Part shown: positions 5,355 to 6,360 of the stretch, one piece after another | How positions within the stretch are numbered: the stretch's first letter is position 1 | Layout: each line of letters opens with the position of its first letter | From: Candidatus Methanomethylophilaceae archaeon | GTDB taxonomy: Archaea; Thermoplasmatota; Thermoplasmata; Methanomassiliicoccales; Methanomethylophilaceae | Length of the DNA: 6,360 bases | NCBI GenBank assembly: GCA_017455785.1 | Contig: JAFSYZ010000109.1 | Span: 1-6,360, forward strand | Reading direction: 5' to 3' | Translations under genes and position numbers: made by a program | The notes under the pieces: model-generated | Databases searched by the model: none | The model's input: the letters and a program-made list of their open reading frames with translations, nothing else | Told to the model about the DNA's origin: nothing

Positions 5355-5378
5355 GCAAAATCCCCATAATGTCAGCAT

Positions 5379-6191
5379 ATGAACAGATACCTTGAGCTCT
5401 TCAGACTCGAGAACGGGATAATCGGTATCGTCGGTATCGTCGTGGCTGCATACATCGCGGTCGGCAACGGGATCGTGGACCACATACAGAATATCGCCAT
5501 AACGTGTCTGATCACAATCTGTTTCATCGCCGGCGGCAATTCCATCAACGATTATGTCGACCGCGAGATTGATAAGGTATCACACCCCGAGAGGCCCATT
5601 CCCTCAGGTAGGCTCGAACCCAGATCGGCATTGATCGTCGGTTCCGTATCGCTGGCACTCTCATGTATCCTGTCACTTTTCCTAGGTAGTATCCAATCCA
5701 CGCTGATCGTGATCATCGCTGTGATACTGATGCTCGGTTATGAATTGGCACTTAAACAGAGGGGATTCGTCGGCAACCTCACCATCGGTGTTCTGACAGG
5801 CATGGTGTTCCTTCTCGGAGGTAGTATCACGGGCAATATCGAGAGCAGTTACGAGGTGGCCTGTATGGCAGCGTTGGTGACTGTGGGAAGGGAGATCACC
5901 AAGGACATAGAGGACATGGAAGGTGACGAGGGGAGACATACACTTCCGATGCTCATCGGTAAGAGGAATGCCGGTATCGTGGCCGCCGCATTCTTCATAG
6001 CAGGTCCGATACTGAGCATCCTGCCCATCATTCAGGGTACATTCTCGACATTGTACTACACGGTGCTTATCGCTGATGCAATGTTTATATACACTGCGAT
6101 TATCCTTTTCAACAATCCTCACAAGGCACAGAGAATGGCTAAATATGCCATGATCGTAGCACTTGTCGCATTCATACTGGGGGCAATATGA
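5379..6191 (+). CDS. Digeranylgeranylglyceryl phosphate synthase (UbiA-family prenyltransferase)
   Basis: Membrane enzyme that attaches the second geranylgeranyl chain (from GGPP) to sn-3-O-geranylgeranylglyceryl-1-phosphate, giving DGGGP, the precursor of archaeal ether lipids. At 270 residues it has a typical length. The first aspartate-rich motif is NSINDYVDREID (54-65), followed by HPERPIPSGR (69-78), the archaeal and UbiA signature for Mg-diphosphate binding. The second is REITKDIEDMEGDEGR (171-186). About eight or nine hydrophobic helices span the chain, with cytoplasmic Asp-rich loops. UbiA homologues also make menaquinone or haem, but the adjacent GGGP synthase makes the lipid role very likely. 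A TTATAGG element at 5349-5355, overlapping the trmG10 stop and about 27 bp before the ATG, may give a separate leaderless transcript. No Shine-Dalgarno sequence is evident. Confidence 0.93.
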   Translation: MNRYLELFRLENGIIGIVGIVVAAYIAVGNGIVDHIQNIAITCLITICFIAGGNSINDYVDREIDKVSHPERPIPSGRLEPRSALIVGSVSLALSCILSLFLGSIQSTLIVIIAVILMLGYELALKQRGFVGNLTIGVLTGMVFLLGGSITGNIESSYEVACMAALVTVGREITKDIEDMEGDEGRHTLPMLIGKRNAGIVAAAFFIAGPILSILPIIQGTFSTLYYTVLIADAMFIYTAIILFNNPHKAQRMAKYAMIVALVAFILGAI

Positions 6192-6360
6192 TGACGGTCA
6201 AAGAGTACATTACAGATAAGATCAAGAAGGGAACGATGCACATGGTGCTCCTAGACCCTGACAAGCAGTCACCTGAAGAGGCTGCAAAGATCGCAATGAA
6301 ATTCAAGGAGGCCGGGACCGATGCAGTCATGATCGGCGGCTCCACAGGTATCACCACCGA
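6188..6360 (+). CDS. Geranylgeranylglyceryl phosphate synthase (partial, 5' end only)
   Basis: The first 57 codons are present, running off the right edge. The enzyme forms the first ether bond of archaeal lipids, joining geranylgeranyl diphosphate to sn-glycerol-1-phosphate. The visible part has MVLLDPDKQSPEEAA (19-33) and GTDAVMIGGSTGITT (43-57). These are the first strand and loop (LIDPDK, substrate-phosphate and Mg binding) and the second strand (GGS) of the family's TIM barrel. PcrB-type heptaprenyl enzymes share these motifs, but the archaeal context decides. Two adjacent in-frame ATGs (6188 and 6191) could start it. A GGGGG at 6179-6183 lies 4 or 7 nt upstream, respectively. With the first ATG, start and stop overlap as ATGA with the prenyltransferase gene, which suggests coupled translation of two consecutive pathway steps. 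Confidence 0.92.
   Translation, partial: MMTVKEYITDKIKKGTMHMVLLDPDKQSPEEAAKIAMKFKEAGTDAVMIGGSTGITT

Noticed and set aside
5682..6122. 146-codon open frame antisense to the UbiA-family prenyltransferase
   Set aside because: Rich in His, Cys and Arg as expected for the complement of membrane-protein codons; the sense gene has both aspartate-rich motifs intact.
1..6360. Mobile element, defence island or CRISPR array
   Set aside because: No transposase, integrase, terminal inverted repeats, target duplications or spaced repeat array was found; nearly all genes are conserved archaeal housekeeping functions with uniform base composition.

Overview
The window is a gene-dense piece of a euryarchaeal chromosome. 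The clearest signs are a RadA recombinase, a class I (archaeal) CCA-adding enzyme, a THUMP-type TrmG10 tRNA methyltransferase, and two consecutive enzymes of archaeal ether-lipid synthesis. Moderate G+C, archaeal TATA elements placed about 26 bp before start codons, and protein style (N-terminal zinc ribbon plus membrane helix, small winged-helix proteins) suggest Thermoplasmata, perhaps Methanomassiliicoccales. That placement is inference; no marker in the window settles it.

Layout from left to right. A minus-strand gene (1-662, 3' end outside the window) encodes a zinc-ribbon, single-helix membrane protein whose extracellular part seems to be entering a transglutaminase-like domain. It diverges from cca (742-2064, +) across a 79-bp spacer with a striking mirror-symmetric pair of TATA boxes. 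cca ends tail to tail, with a 23-bp overlap, on a small winged-helix gene (2042-2368, -). A second small winged-helix gene (2508-2771, +) diverges from it across a 139-bp spacer with a direct repeat and an inverted repeat. A three-helix membrane protein, probably EMC6-like, follows on the minus strand (2864-3235). It diverges from radA across a 165-bp spacer with two compact hairpin-type repeats.

From 3401 to the right edge everything is on the plus strand with short spacing: radA, trmG10, a UbiA-family prenyltransferase (DGGGP synthase) and the start of GGGP synthase. The last two overlap by 4 bp. GGGP synthase makes the first ether bond on glycerol-1-phosphate and DGGGP synthase the second, so the right end is a compact archaeal membrane-lipid module downstream of DNA-repair and tRNA-modification genes.

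There is no gene-free stretch over 300 bases, and I found no rRNA, tRNA, CRISPR array, insertion sequence or prophage signature. Most of the window is conserved housekeeping DNA. The best leads are the promoter architecture, the altered P-loop of RadA, the pair of divergent and apparently related winged-helix genes, and the cut-off zinc-ribbon protein.
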